This document shows positions 49,894 through 61,060 of a DNA stretch of 64,000 bases, one piece after another; position 1 is the stretch's first letter, and each line of letters opens with the position of its first letter. Under the pieces are notes generated by a model. The model was not told the origin of the DNA, did not search any database, and was given only the letters and a program-made list of their open reading frames with translations. The position numbers and the translations under genes are program-made. Location: positions 26,443,815 through 26,507,814 of the forward strand of contig CM053265.1 in the NCBI GenBank assembly GCA_028583415.1. The letters are read 5' to 3'. This DNA is from Protea cynaroides (taxonomy: Eukaryota; Streptophyta; Magnoliopsida; Proteales; Proteaceae).

Positions 49894-52800
49894 ACTCCCC
49901 CCTACTTATAAAAATTTCATCCTTAAAATTGTACGTACCTTCTGAATCAAATAAGTGAGGGTATTGCTTTCGCATAGCATTCTCTTCATCCCATGTGACT
50001 TCTTCTATATCCCTGCTTCTCCAGGTGACCTTGACATAATAGATATCACGTTTGCGTAAACGTTGCACCTTTCGACTAGTGATCTCAATTGGTGCTACTT
50101 CAAAGGTTCAAAGGTCAAATCTTCAGTTAAATTTGGTAGATCCATTGTCAAAACGTGCATCGGATCCTTGACATACTTCTTCAATAAGGAAATATGAAAT
50201 ACGTCATGTACACTTGACATAGATGGGGGTAGTGCTAACTGATAAGCCATTTTTCCACGTTTGGCTAAGATCTCATATGGCCCGACATATCTTGGACTTA
50301 GTTTTCCCTTCTGTCCGAACCGTTTCAGACCTCGCATAGGCGATACCTTTAAGAATACTTTATCACCCACGACAAACTCAAGATTTCTGCGTCGAGTATC
50401 TACATATTGCTTCTGATGGTTCTGGGCTGTTCTCACTCTTTCTTTGATAATGTCGACCACTCGACAAGTCTCCTCAACAAATTCTAGTCCAACAAGACTA
50501 CGTTCCCCAACTTCATTACAAAATAAAGGAGTTAGACACTTTTTTCCATACAGTGCTTCATAGGGTGACATCTGTATAGTAGCCTGATAGCTATTGTTAT
50601 AAGCGAACTCAATCAGTGATAAATTTTCATCCCATGATCCTTTGAAGTCAATTACACATGCTCGAAGCATATCTTCTAGAATCTGAATTGTACGCTCCGA
50701 CTGTCCATCTATTTGTGGGTGGAATGCAGTACTAAACTTCAATGTTGTACCCATAGCCTTTTGTAATCCTTCCCAAAACTTTGAAATAAATCATGGATCT
50801 CTATCGGACACAATACTTTCAAGTACACCGTGTAATCGCACAATGTTATCCACATACAGCTTAGCTAACCTCTCCAGTGTATACTGGGGTCGTATCGATA
50901 TAAAGCGAGCTGTTTTAGTCAGGCGGTCTACAATCACCCAAACTGCGTCAACTACTTGAGGAGTCAGTGGTAATCCTGTGGCGAAGTCCATAGTGATGCA
51001 ATCCCATTTCCATGCTGGTTCCGGTAATGGCTGTAACTGTCTTGCCGGTCATTGTCGTTCAGCCTTTACTTTCTGACAATTTAGGCATTGAGACACGAAC
51101 TTATCTATATCTGCTTTCATTCCTCTCCACCAATATAGTTTCTTTAGATCATGATACATTTTTGTACTTCCCGGATGTATCGATTAGATGGTGGTGTGGG
51201 CTTCTTTCATCAATCGGTGTCTAATGTCTAAGCTTTCTGTTTCGGGTACACATATTCTTCCTTTGTACTTCAGTACCTTTTCTTCGTCAAAGGTGAACTC
51301 AGGGTTAATTCTACCTTTTTCGATGTCTTCTTGTACCGTCCTTAGGTAAGGGTCTGATTTGATAGCTGTCTTCACTTCATTAACTATATCCGGTATAATC
51401 TTCAATGCGGCGAACATATTTGAAAACCAATGAATAAACCTTTGGTTGGCTGATCCATCTGGTGTATCTATCACAAACTGCGCATTACCGTGCTTGAATA
51501 CCTTTCTGGTAGTACACATTGCGGCAGTTGTGCTAACCTCTCCCTGAGATTTTATCATTGCCTTTCTACTCAACGCATTGGCTACTACATTAGCTTTCCC
51601 CGGATGATACTGGATATCACAATCATAGTCTTTCAATAGTTCTAGCCATCTTCTTTGTCTCATATTCAGCTCCTTCTGATTAAATAGATAAGTAAGACTT
51701 TTATGGTCTGATTTAATCTGAAACTTCTCCCCGTACAGATAATGTCTCCATATTTTGACAGCATGTACTACTGCCGCTAGTTCCAAATCATGTGTAGGAT
51801 AGTTCATCTCATGTGTCTTCAGTTGTCTTGAGGCATAAGTAATTACTTGTTCTCCTTGCATAAGTACACATCCTAATCCCTGTCCTGACGCATCAGTATA
51901 CAAGATAAATGGTTGTCCTGGAATCGGGATGGTCATGATTGGAGCTGATATCAATCTAGCCTTCAAGGTTTGAAAACTCTTTTCGTATTTATCCGTCCAA
52001 ACATACTTCTCGCCCTTCTTAGTCAAACTGGTAAGAGGTACGGCAATTCGGGAATAGTCTTCCACAAATCATCGATAATACCCAGCTAGACCCAAGAAAC
52101 TTTTAATTTCTGCAACGCTCTTCGGTGCTTCCTACTTTACAATAGCCTCGATCTTGCTGGGATCTACTTTAATTCCTTCAGCAGATACTACATGGCCTAG
52201 AAATGCAACTTCCTTTAACCAAAACTTACCCTTTGTAAATTTGGCATAGACCTTTTCCTTCCGTAGTCGCTGCAGATCGGCGTTTAGATTCTTCACATGC
52301 GTTTCCTCGTCCTTGGAGTAGACTAATATATCATCAATGAATACAATAACCGACGTATCCAACATGTCGTGGAAAACCCGGTTCATAAGTTCCATAAATG
52401 TTGCTGGTGCGTTTGTCAATCCAAAAGACATGACCAAAAATTCATAATGTCCATATCTGGTCCTGAATGCTGTCTTGGGGATATCACCATCCTTAATCTT
52501 CAGTTGATGGTAGCCTGACCAAAGATCAACCTTTGAGAACACTTTGGTACCTTGCAACTGATCGAACAGGTCATCGATCCGAGGCAATGGTTACCGATTC
52601 TTGATTGTCAGTTTATTCAGTTCTCGGTAGTCTATACACAAGCGAATGTTACCGTCCTTCTTCTTCACGAATAATACTGGCGCTCCCCATGGTGATATAC
52701 TGGGTCGAATATAACCCTTGTCTAGTAGTTCTTGTAGTTGTACTTTCAATTCCTTCAGTTCAGTAGGAGCCATTCTATAAGGTGCTTTCGATACTGGTGC

Positions 52801-53385
52801 GGCTCCAGGTATAAGATCTATAACAAACTCCGTGGCTCGGTCGGGTGGTAATCCTGGTAATTCTCCACGAAATACATCTGGGAAGTCACGTACGGCATCA
52901 ATATCTTCCATTCGTGGTGTTTCTTTGGTACGGTCAACCACAGATACTAAATATCCGACTGCTCCTCTCTCAAGGCACTTCTTAGCCTTTAGTGCTGAGA
53001 GTATGAGCTTGCGTTTACGAGAAAGTTTGGTTCCCACAAAACTAAATTCTGCTCCTTCTTTGTCTTTAAATGTTAGCTTCTTTTCAGCGCATAATAGGTT
53101 CGCAGAATGCCAAGCTAACCAGTCCATTCCCAAGATGACGTCAAAGTCTGCCATCTCAAGTTGGATCAAGGTTGCATCCAAGGTTTTCTCGTCAATGAGA
53201 ACTGGACATGGCCCATAACCTTTTTCTATCTCCACTTCTAACCCCATCGATGACCATACAAGTAATTTGTAGTCTAATGTTTTGATGGGTAAATTCAGCT
53301 TCTTTCCAAATGACAGATATAAAAGAATGAGTAGCTCCTGAGTCAAAGAGTACTCTGGCAGGTATGCCATCTATAGGTACGATAC
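49889..53385 (-). pseudogene. pol: Pol of element B: protease to chromodomain
   Basis: Protease VLFDSGATHSF (intact) is at about 53345. RT has PYRMAPTELKELKVQLQ, FSKVDLWSGYHQLKI and VIVFIDDILVYSKDEETH (catalytic residues intact), but a TAA in the NR*PLP context at 52588-52590, the same codon as in A. RNase H has FILYTDASGQGLGCVLMQ and DHKSLTYLFNQKELNM. Integrase has the HHCC finger (SIHPGSTKMYHDL, SQCLNCQK), core MDFATGLPLTPQVVDAVWV, and a TGA at the DP*F context shared with A. Next come HPQIDGQSERTIQ, DKVFLKVSPMRGLKRF and YQLALPPSMSSVHDVFH. The chromodomain region is in a second frame. The terminal TAA lies 3 bases inside the LTR (49889-49891). Confidence 0.93.
49894..49903 (-). other. Element B polypurine tract
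   Basis: Reversed AGGGGGGAGT directly before the LTR, identical to A. Confidence 0.85.
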
Positions 53386-53454
53386 CTGTGATTTATTTTA
53401 ACTTAGTCTACATGCTCACACAATGTAATACAACTTAAAAGGTTTCAGTCATAC
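53386..53454 (-). other. Candidate gag/protease intron, element B (69 nt)
   Basis: The donor is CACAA|GTATGACTG and the acceptor AAATCACAG|GTATCG, with a branch-like GACTAAG upstream. There are stops inside when unspliced; the frame is kept when removed. Confidence 0.68.
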
Positions 53455-54696
53455 TTGTGACCACATCGGGTGATGCGGCAGCATCCTCAGATGTAATAGC
53501 ATAAACTCGTCCTTGATGTAGCTGCTTCCTGGGCTTAGGACACTCCCTTGCCATATGCCCCGCTTGATTGCAGTTATAACATTTTGGACCTTCAGTATTT
53601 GGCTTTGGCTGCTGTTGAGCTACTAGGGTAGTCTTGGGTGCCGCGGTAAAACTTTGAGTACGGAAAGGTTTGTATGTCTTATTATTACCTCCGTGGTATG
53701 AATTACCAGCTGACCTTTTTATACCTCTGTTTTGGAGTAGATAGCTCTCTTTCTGGCTCGACTCTATAACTCGAGCAATTTACTCAGCTTCATTATAAAT
53801 CTTCTTGTCTAGGCCCAGAACATGCTCTCTGATACTTCCTCTAAGTCCCGTGACAAACCTACGGGTCTTAGTGTCTTCCTCTTGCATGCTTAGTGGTGCG
53901 AAGAAAAATAGCTCTTCGTAGTGCTGCTGATAGGCATCAACTGTCATCTGTCCCTGATATAAACTCAGGAACTCCTTCTCCATAGAATCTTTGAAGCTTC
54001 GAGAAAAGTACTTCTCAAAGAAAGCTTCTTTATATATAGCCCAGGTCAATAGGGTGTGCTTGGTTATTAAATAGTCCTTTGTAGATTTCCACCAATGATG
54101 TGCATCACCTTTTAGAATGAAGGTGGCACATAATACCTTCTCCTCCTCTGTGATAGTCATCATGAGAAAATTTCTCTCCATTTCATCGATCCAGTGTGCC
54201 GGCCAGAGCGGATCAGACGGTTTTCCGTTGAACTCCTTAGGTTTCATCTTTAAGAATCACTCGATGAGTCGAGAGTGATCCAGCTGATTAGGAGCATATG
54301 CCCCATATATAGGTGGTGGATACTGAAAATTTCCCTGCACCACCTCAGGATGTGGTACTGGAATCTGTGTAGCTGGTGGTTACCCACCGGTGTTGCATTG
54401 GCTTGCCTAGCCGGCATAGGTGTAGTTTGTGCCACCTGGAACATCATTCCCATCATTGCCTGCATATGGGCTTGCGTGTGTTGCATTTGTTGAAGTTGTT
54501 GTGCCAGATTAATCACCACAGTAGTCAGTTCCGGTGGTGGGGGTGGCAAGTTAGTAGGATTTGCCGGACCCTGGTTTACTGGTGGTGCAACCTGTGGATT
54601 ACCCTGTGCATTTATATTTTCTTGACTGACTTCCTCCTTGGGTGGTGGTGGTGGAACTACGTTTCGGCTCTGCCTGGTTACTCTACGTCCAGCCAT
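53455..54696 (-). pseudogene. gag: Gag of element B
   Basis: ATG at 54696 (MAGRRVTRQSRNVV), Pro-rich N-terminus and LAQQLQQMQHTQ. A frame change near 54380 is followed by KPKEFNGKPSDPLWPAHWI, CATFILKGDAHHWWKS and a single copy of the EFLSLYQGQM segment that is duplicated in A. It runs on to GLRGSIREHVLGL. A stop is at about 53778, then an intact CCHC knuckle CYNCNQAGHMAREC at 53540-53581. It is otherwise close to A throughout, and only a few changes from open. Confidence 0.9.
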
Positions 54697-55279
54697 ATTT
54701 TTCCTCTGATAATGGTGATGCCTAAAAATCATTAAAATACGTGAGGCAATCATTTATACTTCATGTAGATACACTAACCGATGTTATTTTCAAATTTTTT
54801 AGATCATTCTATGAAAAATACTGTCTTTTCTATGCAAGGTCGATGGTGGGGGTCGATGGTATGTCCGATCCTAGGATCGACCCTGGGAATCACTGATTCT
54901 TACCGAGAGTCGGGGGTCGATGCGGGGGTCGATGGGTGTACGACCCCAGGTGCGACCCCTGGTCCTCTGTTAGATTACCGAGAGCTGTGGGTTGATGCGG
55001 GGGTCGATGGTATGTCCGACCCTAGGTTCGACCCCTGGTTTTCTGTCAGATTATCGAGAGTCGTGGGTCAATACGGGGGTCGATGGGTGGGTCGATGGTC
55101 CTGGTCGAATTCTCCGACCCCCGAACCAAAAATCAGATTTTTAAGGTCTGATTCTGAGTTCATTTTCCATTCTTCCTCCTCCGTTTCGACTCGTCTCCTT
55201 CCTCTGAGTTGCTACAGTGCTAACTCTGCTACATTGGTCATTTGGGTTCCTTGTTTCGACGTCTACACCTTCCTTAGAG
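54697..55279. promoter_or_regulatory. Element B leader: sense acceptor, GGGTCGAT cluster, antisense exon 1
   Basis: On the minus strand ATGATTTTTAG|GCATCACC precedes gag. At 54836-55130 there are a dozen or so GGGGTCGATG/CGACCC words in three spaced blocks beginning CCGAGAG or TCGAGAG. At 55160-55279 on the plus strand comes a pyrimidine-rich exon-1-like stretch (CATTCTTCCTCCTCC, TTGCTACAGTG), ending at donor TTAGAG|GTATGTA. The exon 1 is homologous to that of A. Confidence 0.5.
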
Positions 55280-55721
55280 GTATGTATCTTACCTTTACAT
55301 GTTTTTAGGTTTTCTTTTCTAGGTTTTCACATGTATATCTCATTTTCTTCAAATTAAACTTTTTCCAGCCGTAAAAATTTGATTTTTATTGTGGGCTTTT
55401 GTCATTGGTGAGTCAATGAACGAAAGCCCTTAAATATATTTGAGTTTCATCGGTTGGTTATCGAGAAACTCAAAATTTGCCCTTTTTTCCCTAAATTGTC
55501 AAGATTTTTGAATTTTTCAAAATTTATTCGAATTAAATTCCGTTAGCTAGAATTTCCAACTGTATGAGTATTGCTGGATAGTTTAGAACCTACGTAAGTC
55601 CTCCTGCCCACGTGTATGGGTGAAAAGTGAGGCTTTTGGTCAACTTATGTCGTTATAATATCAAAATTTTGGATTTTTCTACCTTACTAATCCATTATCT
55701 GTTTTTCCTTGTGGTTTGTAG
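55280..55721 (+). other. Candidate 5' UTR intron of the B antisense gene (442 nt)
   Basis: The donor is AGAG|GTATGTATC and the acceptor TTCCTTGTGGTTTGTAG|ATATTATGG. It is the position and size equivalent of 23681-24123 in A. Confidence 0.65.
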
Positions 55722-55726
55722 ATATT

Positions 55727-57109
55727 ATGGCCCTTACCAAGGTTCCTAGTGTTCACGACCGTCTTCGCTTCCGTACTAATGAAGCTGAGGCACAATATGC
55801 CCGCTTTGCTCGTAAGAAGGTAGAGGGAGGCTGCAAGGTGGACTTGGCTAGCTTAGCCTTGTTCAATGTGGAGAGAGCCTTTGGTGACATGGGCTAGCTT
55901 CCTGTCATCACCTATGATGCCTGTACATGCCCTCACTTGGTACACCAGTTCTATTGTAACCTCCAGGTGGTGGGGGATTACAATGATGTTGAGAGGGGTA
56001 ATGAGCTCCGGATTACTAGCTATGTCAAGGGAGTTGAGGTCTCCTTTGACTATCGACAGCTAGCTGACCTGCTGGGTATTTCCTACGACGGCTCCTTCGT
56101 CTTTTGTGCCCCTGGAGAGCCCCAGTTCTTCTCATTACAGATGAGGGCTGAGATAGACCGTCAGCTCTTCAGTCCTGATCCCTGGGAGATGAAAGCGAGT
56201 TATCTTCGTTCAGATTTGCGGGTGTACTGCAAGATCATTCAGCACAACCTGCTTCCGCAGAGTGGTCATTTTGAGAGGGTCTCCCAGCTGACTCAGTTTT
56301 TGTTGTATTGCATCTGTACTAGGCAGCCGGTCTGCCTACCTTACATCATCATGCGTATGATGATCAGTGCTACGTTGCCCAATCATACTGGCAACTTGCC
56401 CTATGGACGTATGATCACTACGCTGCTTACCCGCCTAGGTGTGGATTTGTTGGGTGAGAAGATTCAGGAGAAATCCTTCTCCTCCCCATTGGATTGGGAT
56501 GCCATCTGTAAGATGGGCATGCGGGATGCCCAGGTCAGTGATGAGGAGAGGAACGCGATGGTGCGCCCTCACACTCGCGTGGAGATGGCTGACGGCGAGG
56601 CAGCGATAACGGCTACCTGGAGTTCATAGGGAGCTGGCGGTGATGATGACCGTCTGTACATGGATGTGGACTCCATACCACCTCCTTCACCTAAACATGC
56701 TGCTGGAGCTAGTACTTCTTATGCGGCTGGTCCTTCTCATGCGGCTGGTCCTTCACACCCACCTTCTGATATGATGGGGATATTACATGAGATCAGAGAG
56801 GCTCACCGCAGATCTGATCTAAAAATGGGGGAGTTACTAGACGCTCAGCGTGTGAGAGTGGATGAGCTACTAGATGCCCAGTGCATATCGGACATGAGGA
56901 TGGGAGAGCTCATAGATGTTCAGCGTCGGTCAGATATGCGGATGGAGGAGCTTTTGGGTGCTCAGCGCGTGACTGATCAACGGGTGGCTGGTCTCACAGC
57001 TAGTCTTCAGATGACCCAGACTCAGGTAGCCTGGTTGACTAGAGTCTATGTTGAGGATTATGACAGAGACCGTGAGGCACCGCCTCCTCCTTCACCTCCA
57101 ACTTCATGA
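55727..57109 (+). pseudogene. Antisense accessory ORF of element B (best preserved)
   Basis: ATG at 55727, 5 bases after the acceptor (MALTKVPSVHDRLRF). About 460 codons with only two stops: TAG at about 55895 in the MG*LPV context (A has TGA, C and D have Trp) and TAG near 56627. Domains in order: a basic N-terminus; the conserved core VHQFYCNLQVVGDYND, GVEVSFDYRQLADLLGISY, LLPQSGHFERVSQLTQFLL, GNLPYGRMITTLLTRLGVD, SSPLDWDAICKMGM; an acidic/Pro linker with DDDRLYMDVDSIPPPSP; a GPSHAAGPSH stretch. Next is a tail of about five ~14-residue repeats (SDMRMGELIDVQR, SDMRMEELLGAQR) predicted coiled coil, ending in PPPPSPPTS and TGA at 57107-57109. No transposase triad or membrane segment is seen. 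Function unknown. Confidence 0.85.
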
Positions 57110-57373
57110 TTGTATTTGTTTCCTTTCTTTGTACTACAGAGTAACTGTCCGGGTTGTGGACTGTACTCTACTTTAGCTATTTATATACGTTTGTTTCTCT
57201 CCATTGTATTTAAAATTATTCTCCCTTTAATAGATGCATTATTCTCTTTTCAAATTTGGTCTCAAACATCACTTGTGCTTATAGTGTGTTAATATTATAG
57301 TTTTTACTTTTATCCTATCTCAGTTCATAATTCGTCGAGAAGGTATGCTAGTTTAGCGGACAATGCCTGAGAT
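57110..57373. other. Element B leader between antisense frame and PBS
   Basis: AT-rich 3' flank of the antisense frame, equivalent to 22109-22381 in A; no conserved frame. Confidence 0.5.
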
Positions 57374-57385
57374 GCTCTGATACCA
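57374..57385 (-). other. Element B primer binding site (initiator tRNA-Met)
   Basis: Reverse complement of TGGTATCAGAGC, three bases inside the LTR boundary; perfect. Confidence 0.92.
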
Positions 57386-57388
57386 AGT

Positions 57389-59614
57389 TGTCACACCCCA
57401 ATTCTGTACTATTCAGAATGGTGTGATGAACCATCAACAAACCAATGGTTCAACCAGGATCTCGAGTAGGCTATATCCATTTTATCTAAACCTCATACAT
57501 CCACATTCATAATAAGAGTAAATACACAATAGCGAAAGTCTTATAATAAAATGAACTGAGAAATCTAAATATGATAATCATATTAAAATATCCAATTATG
57601 TGGTTTCAACAGTCATAAATAAAATACCAATTACATGTCTTTACTAAATCCAAATAATTAAAATAAAATCTAATCGAATACGCATGAGTTGCACTCGCAA
57701 GAGGAGTCATGCGTATCCACTTCGTCTTCAACTTCCATCGCCGCCATGTGCCCGTACACTAGAGCGTTGACATAATCTTCGACGATAGTACCTGCATCAT
57801 CAACTAAAAATATTCGACGTCGAGAGGGTGACCACACATCATGGCTCAGTGAGCAAACAAAACAATACAACAATACATATGCATGCATTCAATTCATATC
57901 TGTGGTCTGGTTTAAAGTTTGCAATATGTAATAGAAAGAGTTGGAGGTCAAAGGTTAACGTTTATTGACCCCTCCTCTATACACAAGGTGTGGAAGCCCG
58001 CCCAAAGGTTAACGTTTATTGTCGTCCCCATCCACCCTACCATGAACATTGTACAACAAAGGTTAATGTTTATTGCTGTACAGTGCCATACTAACACGTA
58101 AGCCCCTGCTGGCGAGGGCTTCCAAACTGGGCTCGCAACTAACCAATCCTAATGCCAAATAGTGTATCCAAGGCCTCACCCCAGCATCCCTCAAAACGCC
58201 CATAGAGATAGAGCTAAGGCCCCCCGGTAGAGTCAGAGACTACAAGGACTGAGACCACCTCCCCTGATACTCTACGACGTAATAGTTCTACTAAAGTAAT
58301 GGCGATACGACGATGCTAATGCACAAGACTTGAGTTAGAGATAGATCTAGAGTGCTGAGGCCCGGCCTATGACACTCCCCCTGATACTCGCTCGCATCAA
58401 GTACACCAACCACACACATACATTCACATGCCTATTCCTATCATCATGGTCATTATCATGTTATAAACAATAAAGTAAATATGCATGAACAATAAATAGA
58501 AATATTGGATGACATGTTGAATGCACATTACAAGCATGTTCGCATAGAATCAAGCATAGCATTGGACTCAAGAAATAAAGACAGTTTGTTATTAACCAAT
58601 TAGTTTAGGTCTTGTTTTCTCACCTTAGCTTGCTAGTAGATCCTCTTTAAAGCTTTAAGAATCACCTTTATATTGATATTATATTGCTAGAAGACCTAAC
58701 AAAGTCGATAGAATTTAGTTAGATTTTATTCCAATTTTTCCAACTTGCTGTTAACTAGGGGTAGCAGGACGGGTCGATGCTAGGGTAGCAGTATACTGCG
58801 ACCCCCTATAGTAGGGTCGATGCCAGGGTCGATGGACCCATCGACCCTAGGTGCGACCCCCCGTGGGTTTGTTCGATAAATCACCTTTTGGTCCATTCTC
58901 TCTTGTTTGATTCCTATGGCTTCCTTCCATAGTCCATTCCATACACTTCCTATGGTTTAGAACTACTCTTTACATATCATATAGTTTAGTTGATCTCCTC
59001 CATCGTTTTCATTGAAACTTAATCATGGATTGATAGTTTGGGCTCTCCTACATCATACTTTTCTCATTAACTATTCTAAGTCTCACAAAATACATAAAAT
59101 AAGTATTCTTACCTGAGAAGAGTACTCCTTCTCTGAAACTCTTCTCCTTTTGCCTTCTTCTCTACTTTCCTTCTCTTCTTCTTCTTCTCTTCATTCTCTT
59201 CTCTTTCTCTCAATTCAATTAGGGTTCTAAAAGGAGTGAAAAAGGCTTAGGGACATCCTTTATATAGAGTAGAAACTCCTAAATTAAGTCCCATTGAGAT
59301 TAGGAAAGAGCCCAACCAAAATTAGGAAAGTTTCTAAATTTCTGTTTCTGGCGGCAATTGGGGGTCGATGATCCCGTCGACCCCTGGTTTTAAAATGTTC
59401 GACCCCCGGTTAAAAACTGAGGGTCTGACTTTTTGTACTGGGGGGTCTGACCCCACCTCACTTAGTGTGCGACCCTCACCCCTTTTTGAGTGTTTTTGGG
59501 TCAGTTTAATACCTGGGATCACGATCTCCTTCACGCACTTGGTCCATTTGGCTCGACCATGATGGGTAGACCTGGTTCAAGGTGGTAAGATCGGGTTAGA
59601 TTGACATGGGTCTT

Positions 59615-59617
<3 letters not shown>
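57389..59617 (-). repeat. Element B 5' LTR (2229 bp)
   Basis: In + coordinates TGTCACACCCC to TGGGTCTTACA. TATATAAAG (reverse) is at 59258-59266. A GA-rich leader (reverse) spans about 59150-59220, then the splice-donor-like CTCAG|GTAAGAATAC at 59113/59112. GGGTCGAT clusters lie at 58765-58875 and 59355-59475. A small frame is on the minus strand at 57670-57888. Confidence 0.92.

Positions 59618-59695
<78 letters not shown>
59618..59695. repeat. (AT)n microsatellite, target of element B
   Basis: About 39 AT dinucleotides immediately outside the B LTR. A shorter (AT)n (47634-47650) flanks the other LTR. Confidence 0.95.
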
Positions 59696-59700
<5 letters not shown>

Positions 59701-59845
59701 GAAAGAAAGGAAAACAAACGTGAGAAGAGAAGGGTTTCAAGAAGGAGCCGTGGAAAAGGAAGGAAAAGGAGTAGGGTATTTTTTTTTAAATGTGACAAGA
59801 GAAGAGAAGAAGAAAAAAAGAGGAAGAAAAGGAAAGAGAGTGAGT

Positions 59846-59897
<52 letters not shown>

Positions 59898-60547
59898 CTT
59901 TTGTTTTGGGAAATTGGGAAAGAAAAACGAGAGATTGAGAGAGAGGGAGAGATTGAGTGAAGATGAAGGAAAAAAGAGGAAGAAAAAGGAAAGAGAGTGA
60001 GAGAGACGTAAGAGAGAGGGAGAGAGTTTCCTTTTTTATTTTGGGAAATTGGGAAAGAAAAAGGAAAGATTGAGAGAGAGGGAGAGATTGAGTGAAGAAG
60101 AAGGAAAAAAAGAGGAAGAAAAGGAAAGAGAATGAGAGAGACGTAAGAGAGAGGGAGAGAGTTTCTTTTTTTGTTTTGGGAAATTGGGAAAGAAAAAAGG
60201 AGCGATTGAGAGAAAGGGTGAGATTGAGTGAAGAAGAAGGAAAAAAAGAAAAAGAAAAGGAAAGAGAGTGAGAGAGATGTAAGAGAGAGGGAGAGAGTTT
60301 CCTATTTTGTTTTGGGAAATTGGGAAAGAAAAATGAGAAGATTGAGAAGAAAGAGGGAGGTGAGAGAGAGGGAGATATTTTTCTGTTTTGGGGGAAGAAA
60401 TCCAAGAGAGATTAAAAAGAATAAAAGGAAAACCAAAAAGGGTGGCAGCGAGAATCTAAAACGAGAGAGCTAAGGGAGAAGAAGAAGCAGACCGAAGAGA
60501 CAAGAAGAAGAAGAGAGGAGCAGGGAGGGAACCTGTTGTGACTCCAG
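59696..60547 (+). repeat. GA-rich array of ~135-bp units ending at a splice-donor-like site
   Basis: Purine-rich sequence in which GTTTCC...TTTTGGGAAATTGGG recurs at 59893, 60026, 60161 and 60298 (spacings 133, 135, 137), with a partial fifth unit near 60375. A (GA)n run of about 40 bases is at 59852-59893. The stretch ends ACTCCAG|GTAAGTTTG at 60547, a near-ideal plant donor, so it could be a 5' untranslated exon. Ser-Leu or Arg-Glu frames over it are low-complexity artefacts. Confidence 0.75.
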
Positions 60548-60800
60548 GTAAGTTTGCCCCTGTATATTATTCTACCTGTTCTAAACCCATTGAAATCCAT
60601 CCTTCATCCATCTTCTTGCTACTGTCAATCCCACACCTAAACAAACCACCAGCCATTATGGATGCACACCCATAGCCATCCCACACCCTTGATCCCATGA
60701 GCACCAGTGTATGAATTTTACTGAGATTAAATTGTACCATGTGATTGATTCCATATACTGTGAATTAAATGTGATTAAAATTGGTTCACATGATTTTAAT
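60548..60800. other. Unrecognised sequence after donor-like site
   Basis: AT-rich, no open frame; intron-like composition. Nothing else seen. Confidence 0.4.
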
Positions 60801-61060
60801 TTTTCATGAGATTGACCCCATTGATATTCTTGGAATTTTTAAAAGTTGATCCACATGAATGGATTTGTTATGAGATTGATCCCATCGATATTCCTTGAAT
60901 TTTTATAAAATTGATCCACATGAATGAAATTGTTATGAGATTGATCCCTTCAATATTCTTAGAATTTTTATAAAATTGATCCACATGAATGGAATTGTTA
61001 TGAGATTGATCCCATCGATATGTTTGGAATTTTTATTAAATTGGTCCCACCGGATGCTTG
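60801..61060. repeat. ~64-bp tandem repeats
   Basis: ATGAGATTGATCCCAT recurs near 60810, 60870, 60934 and 60999, each followed by GATATTC-like and GATCCACATGAATGGA words. Confidence 0.8.

Larger units (their letters stand above)
47652..59617 (-). mobile_element. Element B: Ty3/gypsy chromovirus, same family as A, minus strand
   Basis: At 12.0 kb it has near-full LTRs of 2242 and 2229 bp, PBS, antisense frame, gag, intron, pol and polypurine tract. LTR difference is roughly 6% in two samples by eye. Flanks ATATT (left) and ATATA (right) are compatible with a 5-bp duplication within the (AT)n target. It is the best-preserved copy, but stops in gag, RT and integrase make it non-autonomous. Confidence 0.94.

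Noticed and set aside
52832..53218. 128-codon plus-strand frame in element B
   Set aside because: Shadow of the protease/RT frame on the minus strand.
59606..60405. Arg-Glu frame (+) and Ser-Leu-rich 222-codon frame (-)
   Set aside because: Low-complexity reading of the GA-rich array; no conserved domain, and unit boundaries explain it.
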